Part shown: piece by piece, positions 9,486 to 12,199 of the stretch
Position numbering within the stretch: the stretch's first letter is position 1
Layout of the letters: each line of letters starts with the position of its first letter
Assembly (NCBI GenBank): GCA_012800135.1
Contig: JAAZJV010000255.1
Span: forward strand, 1 to 12,199
Source of the DNA: Clostridiaceae bacterium
GTDB lineage: Bacteria; Bacillota; Clostridia; Saccharofermentanales; DTU023
Direction of reading: 5' to 3'
Length of the DNA: 12,199 nt
Notes under the pieces: generated by a model
Told to the model about the DNA's origin: nothing
Seen by the model: the letters and a program-made list of their open reading frames with translations, nothing else
Database searches by the model: none
Program-made: the position numbers and the translations under genes

Positions 9486-9602
9486 TGAACGTCGATATTG
9501 AACCGATGTGGTGAACTGAGTATGTGGCGTCCAATATATGGATAAGGTCAGAGAAGTCAATGATGACCGTTCGGACGACACAAATATTGCAAAATAAGAG
9601 AT

Positions 9603-10658
9603 ATGATGAACGGCGGCTTCACTTTTTCAGCGTCTGATTTGGGGGGAAGTCGCCGTCTTGCGCTCATTGCCTCGCTCGTACCGCAAGGCGGACGTGTCGT
9701 AGATATCGGTACCGATCATGCGCGAATTCCAATAGCACTTTTAGAAAGAGGAGTGGTATCTGAGGTTCTCGCCACGGATATTCGTTCTGGACCGCTTTTT
9801 GCCGCACGTCGACATGCGAGACAAAAAAACGTTGATCTAGAGCGAATTGTGTTTCTCGAAACAGATGGTTTTGAGAAAATATCTTTGACATCAGACGATA
9901 CGGTGATTATTAGCGGGCTTGGCGGAGAGAACATCACTCAGATCCTCTGCGAAAGTCTTGTAAAAGCGCGTCGTGCGAGACGACTGATCTTGCAACCACA
10001 GACGTATGACGAAGTATTGCGGCGTTTTCTTTACGAAGCTGAATTGATCCCTTTAGACGAGATCGCTGTCTTAGATCGTCGTTATCCTTATCTGGTTATC
10101 GTTTGCGATCCGTCAATATCGGCTCGATCATTGCCGTCCCATTCTTTACTTGAGTTGTATTTCGGTCATTTTTTTCTAAACAAAGCCTTCGAGTCTTATC
10201 GATTGTTATACGATGGCGTGTCGTTTGACGCAGAGCAATTCTACAAATCATTTCCTAAGTACCTTAATGCTTATCGAGCATCAAGAACGAACGTTTTCCA
10301 CGAAGAAACAGATGATACTTTTAACTGCAGTAATGTGGCGGAGTGTGAATCTTGTTTGCCATGCGAACCCGATGAGACGCCCCACAGCATGCAAACCGCA
10401 GAAGTCATCATATCGCCTACGCGCATGAGAAATGCTGTATCATTTTCAAAGCTCAACCCAAGTCCGAAGACATCGTCGACACGAATGGAAAATGTTCTGA
10501 TTGCAGAGGGTACAGGCTTCGAGTGGTCGTATTTAGCTTGGCTTTTTCAAAAACTTCAGAAGTTAGTAAAGCGCAGACCTTTTGATTCGAAGATCGATTC
10601 ACTGATACGGCAGCTTGAATTGAGAATGAATGAAAAAGCATGTTGCGAAAGCATGTAA
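9603..10658 (+). CDS. trmK: tRNA (adenine-22 N1) methyltransferase, TrmK family
   Basis: Predicted SAM-dependent methyltransferase that makes m1A at position 22 of tRNA, typical of Gram-positive bacteria. The Rossmann domain shows motif I VVDIGTDHARIPI (32-44), an acidic residue after strand 2 (ATDI, 57-60), the family motif SGLGGE (104-109) and LILQPQ (128-133). The product is 351 residues, against about 240 for Bacillus TrmK. The surplus is mainly at about 225-300, a low-conservation, polar segment with Cys242, 248, 251 and 254, inserted before a C-terminal amphipathic helix (about 305-345) that resembles the family's coiled-coil end. The start is ATG 9603 or 9606; the ribosome site is weak. 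It sits 117 nt behind rpoD, the common Firmicutes position, and may be cotranscribed. The Nif3-like gene that often follows trmK is absent; rnpB comes next. Confidence 0.9.
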   Translation: MMNGGFTFSASDLGGSRRLALIASLVPQGGRVVDIGTDHARIPIALLERGVVSEVLATDIRSGPLFAARRHARQKNVDLERIVFLETDGFEKISLTSDDTVIISGLGGENITQILCESLVKARRARRLILQPQTYDEVLRRFLYEAELIPLDEIAVLDRRYPYLVIVCDPSISARSLPSHSLLELYFGHFFLNKAFESYRLLYDGVSFDAEQFYKSFPKYLNAYRASRTNVFHEETDDTFNCSNVAECESCLPCEPDETPHSMQTAEVIISPTRMRNAVSFSKLNPSPKTSSTRMENVLIAEGTGFEWSYLAWLFQKLQKLVKRRPFDSKIDSLIRQLELRMNEKACCESM

Positions 10659-10697
10659 ACGGATAAAGCAATAGACATAGTGTCATAAGTTTGTCAT

Positions 10698-10726
10698 TTG
10701 AACGGTATCGCGGATCACCTTATAAT
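10698..10726 (+). promoter_or_regulatory. Promoter of rnpB
   Basis: TTGAAC (10698-10703) and a perfect TATAAT (10721-10726) are separated by exactly 17 nt. Transcription would start near 10733-10736, a few nucleotides before the first base pair of the RNase P RNA. An upstream TTGTCA (10691-10696) is too far from the -10 box, at 24 nt, to be the partner. The strong -10 box fits a stable RNA gene. Confidence 0.75.
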
Positions 10727-10739
10727 AACAAGGATCAGG

Positions 10740-11082
10740 GCTGAGTCAGTTTGACGGTCGCGGCGAAACGTTGAAAAGCGTTCGCTGAGGAAAGTCCGGG
10801 CTCTCAGGACAAGGATGCCGGCTAACGGCCGGTGAAGGCGACTTTAAGGAAAGTGCAACAGAAATAGACTGCCGAGTTGTATCTCGGCGATGGTGGAAAG
10901 GTGAGGTAAGAGCTCACCGGCGGCGCGGAGACGTGCCGGCCATGCAAACCCCATCCGGAGCAACGCCGTGGAGGAACAACGGGTGTCCGCCGGTTCCGCG
11001 GAGGCGGCTAGAGTCTTCTGGCAACAGAAGATCGAGACAGATGACCGTCCACGACAAAACCCGGCTTATAGACTGGCTCAGC
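10740..11082 (+). ncRNA. rnpB: RNase P RNA, bacterial class A
   Basis: Catalytic RNA that removes 5' leaders from pre-tRNAs. The ends are set by helix P1 (10740-10752 with 11070-11082), followed by P2 (GACGGTC 10753-10759 with GACCGTC 11043-11049). Conserved blocks appear in order: GAGGAAAGTCCGGGCTC (P4 5' strand, from 10787), GGAAAGTGCAACAGAAA (class A feature, from about 10848), GAGGTAAGAGCTCACCGG (from about 10903), GCAAACCCCATCCGGAGCAA (from about 10943), P18 as a stem capped by a GCAA tetraloop (11014-11031), and ACAAAACCCGGCTTAT (P4 3' strand, 11054-11069). The region between P15 and P18 is short: CCGCC/GGCGG arms (10987-10991, 11003-11007) enclose a loop beginning GGTT, with no room for long P16/P17 helices. 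No terminator follows; the yfhO-family gene starts 27 nt later. Confidence 0.96.
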
Positions 11083-11092
11083 AGATCGTCTA

Positions 11093-11099
11093 GAGGAGG
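11093..11099 (+). promoter_or_regulatory. Ribosome binding site of the yfhO-family gene
   Basis: GAGGAGG at 11093-11099 precedes the ATG at 11110 by 10 nt and selects this start. It begins only about 10 nt beyond the end of RNase P RNA helix P1, so translation initiation and 3' maturation of rnpB occupy adjacent RNA. Confidence 0.75.
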
Positions 11100-11109
11100 T
11101 TGTCGCCAA

Positions 11110-12199
11110 ATGCAGACGCTGAAGCAACGCAGCAGGATCATGTCTTTTATACCTGACGCACGCGATCGGCGTCGTATTCAGAATCGTCGTTACGCGATTC
11201 TTGCTTTCCTTATTCCTTTTCTTGTATTATTTCTCGCTTATGCAGTTCGCGGTGTTTTTCCATTTGGTAATCGCCATATACTTACGGTCGATCTTTATCA
11301 CCAATACGCCCCCTTCATGGCAGTCTACCGCGATAAAATTCTATCGGGAGGATCTCCGTTTTACTCATTTGCCGGCGGTCTTGGGTTCAATTTTTACGCG
11401 CTCTTTGCCTATTACTTGGCAAGTCCTTTTAATTTGCTGCTGCTGATTTTTCCTCCGTCATTTTTGACGGAAGCCGTTTTGCTTATCACGCTTCTGAAGA
11501 TTGGACTTGCGGGTTGGGCCTTTCATTTTTTCCTCAGGACCGCATTTCAACGACGCGGTTATCTAGCGATCGCTTTCTCATCGTTTTACGCGCTGTCGGG
11601 TTTTACGATGGCGTACGCGTGGAACGTTATGTGGCTTGACACGCTTATCTGGCTTCCTATCGTGTTTGCCGCGTTGATTCGATTGATGCGCGACGGCCGA
11701 TGGATCCTGTATCCTGTCGCGCTGACTATGATGATTGTGAGTCATTTTTACACTGCCTATATGGCGTGCTTGTTTATAGCGCTGATGTTCCCGCTTTTCT
11801 TTTTACGTTCTTGCGAAAAATTTTCTAACAGGAAGAAATTGTTGGTTTTTTTGTCGGTTGTCGGGTTGACAATCCTAGCCGTTGCAATCACAGCAGTGAT
11901 TATTTACCCGACATGGGAATCACTAAAACTCACTTCTGCCGCGGGAGACACTTTCCCTAAACCTGAACTTGAGGGTCAGCCTCTCAATTACCTTGGACAG
12001 CTTTTTCCTTTCTTGGAGCCAACGGTTCGCTCAGGTGCTCCTAATATTTACTGTGGCGTAATTATTTTGTTATTGTTGCCTATGTACGTCGTCTCGGGAA
12101 GAATACGTCTGCGCGACAAAATTTTGAATATGCTCGTTTTCTTCTTGTTGCTGCTCTCATTTGACTTCAATGTGTTCAATTTTGTTTGGCACGGCATGC
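11110..12199 (+). CDS. YfhO-family membrane protein, 5' part (runs off window)
   Basis: N-terminal 363 residues of a polytopic membrane protein whose frame is open to the window end. A basic cytoplasmic start (1-27) leads into a first helix at about 29-49. The family hallmark LTVDLYHQYAPFM (58-70) follows in the first large outer loop, then SGGSPFYSFAGGLGFNFYA (79-97), a motif shared by YfhO and related GT-C-fold membrane glycosyltransferases. Further hydrophobic helices lie at about 104-115, 121-141, 151-168, 176-191, 198-215, 218-232, 245-266, 314-328 and 338-352. YfhO proteins are generally about 850 residues, so less than half is present. In Bacillus a YfhO protein is linked to glycosylation of lipoteichoic acid; applying that role here is inference, and no partner gene is visible. 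Transcription probably comes at least partly from the rnpB promoter, since no terminator or clear separate promoter lies between. Confidence 0.88.
   Translation, partial: MQTLKQRSRIMSFIPDARDRRRIQNRRYAILAFLIPFLVLFLAYAVRGVFPFGNRHILTVDLYHQYAPFMAVYRDKILSGGSPFYSFAGGLGFNFYALFAYYLASPFNLLLLIFPPSFLTEAVLLITLLKIGLAGWAFHFFLRTAFQRRGYLAIAFSSFYALSGFTMAYAWNVMWLDTLIWLPIVFAALIRLMRDGRWILYPVALTMMIVSHFYTAYMACLFIALMFPLFFLRSCEKFSNRKKLLVFLSVVGLTILAVAITAVIIYPTWESLKLTSAAGDTFPKPELEGQPLNYLGQLFPFLEPTVRSGAPNIYCGVIILLLLPMYVVSGRIRLRDKILNMLVFFLLLLSFDFNVFNFVWHGM

Noticed and set aside
10659..10697. Terminator between trmK and rnpB
   Set aside because: The only inverted repeat (GACA...TGTC) is four base pairs and has no T-run.
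10914..11141. 75-codon minus-strand frame over the end of rnpB
   Set aside because: The sequence is fully explained by RNase P RNA helices and the start of the downstream gene.
11201..11446. 81-codon plus-strand frame
   Set aside because: It is an alternate frame within the yfhO-family gene, whose own frame from 11110 is uninterrupted and has the family motifs.

Overview
The window is a run of bacterial housekeeping genes, all on the + strand, with moderate GC content. A Bacillota (Firmicutes) genome of clostridial rather than bacillar type fits best. The reasons are a SigA-type primary sigma factor directly behind dnaG, TrmK behind the sigma gene, Gram-positive-style AAGGAG ribosome sites, a YfhO-family membrane protein, and an RNase P RNA with class A (not Bacillus class B) signatures. 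The species cannot be named from the sequence.

Layout. 1-102: strong promoter and leader. 103-2421: topA (DNA topoisomerase I). 2471-3559: queA. 3518-3819: a degenerate tandem-repeat array of 59-60 bp units that begins inside the 3' end of queA and fills most of the gap to tgt. 3926-5089: tgt. 5090-5407: non-coding, with two terminator-like inverted repeats, then a promoter and a hairpin/T-run leader for yajC. 5408-5854: yajC. 6031-8007: dnaG (TTG start). 8004-9485: rpoD/sigA, overlapping dnaG by 4 nt. 9603-10658: trmK. 10698-10726: promoter. 10740-11082: rnpB, the RNase P RNA. 11110 to the window end: 5' part of a yfhO-family polytopic membrane protein gene, with no terminator between it and rnpB.

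Functional grouping. queA and tgt carry out consecutive steps of tRNA queuosine synthesis, trmK methylates tRNA, and rnpB matures tRNA 5' ends. dnaG and rpoD form a compact replication/transcription pair (the classical macromolecular-synthesis arrangement), and topA controls supercoiling. yajC is a Sec translocase accessory subunit, usually followed by secD/secF, but here followed by dnaG.

No mobile element, defence locus or obviously new multi-gene system is visible. The least explained parts are the repeat array that has extended the QueA C-terminus, the structured yajC leader, the long acidic N-terminal extension of the sigma factor, a Cys-containing insert in TrmK, and the direct rnpB-yfhO junction.
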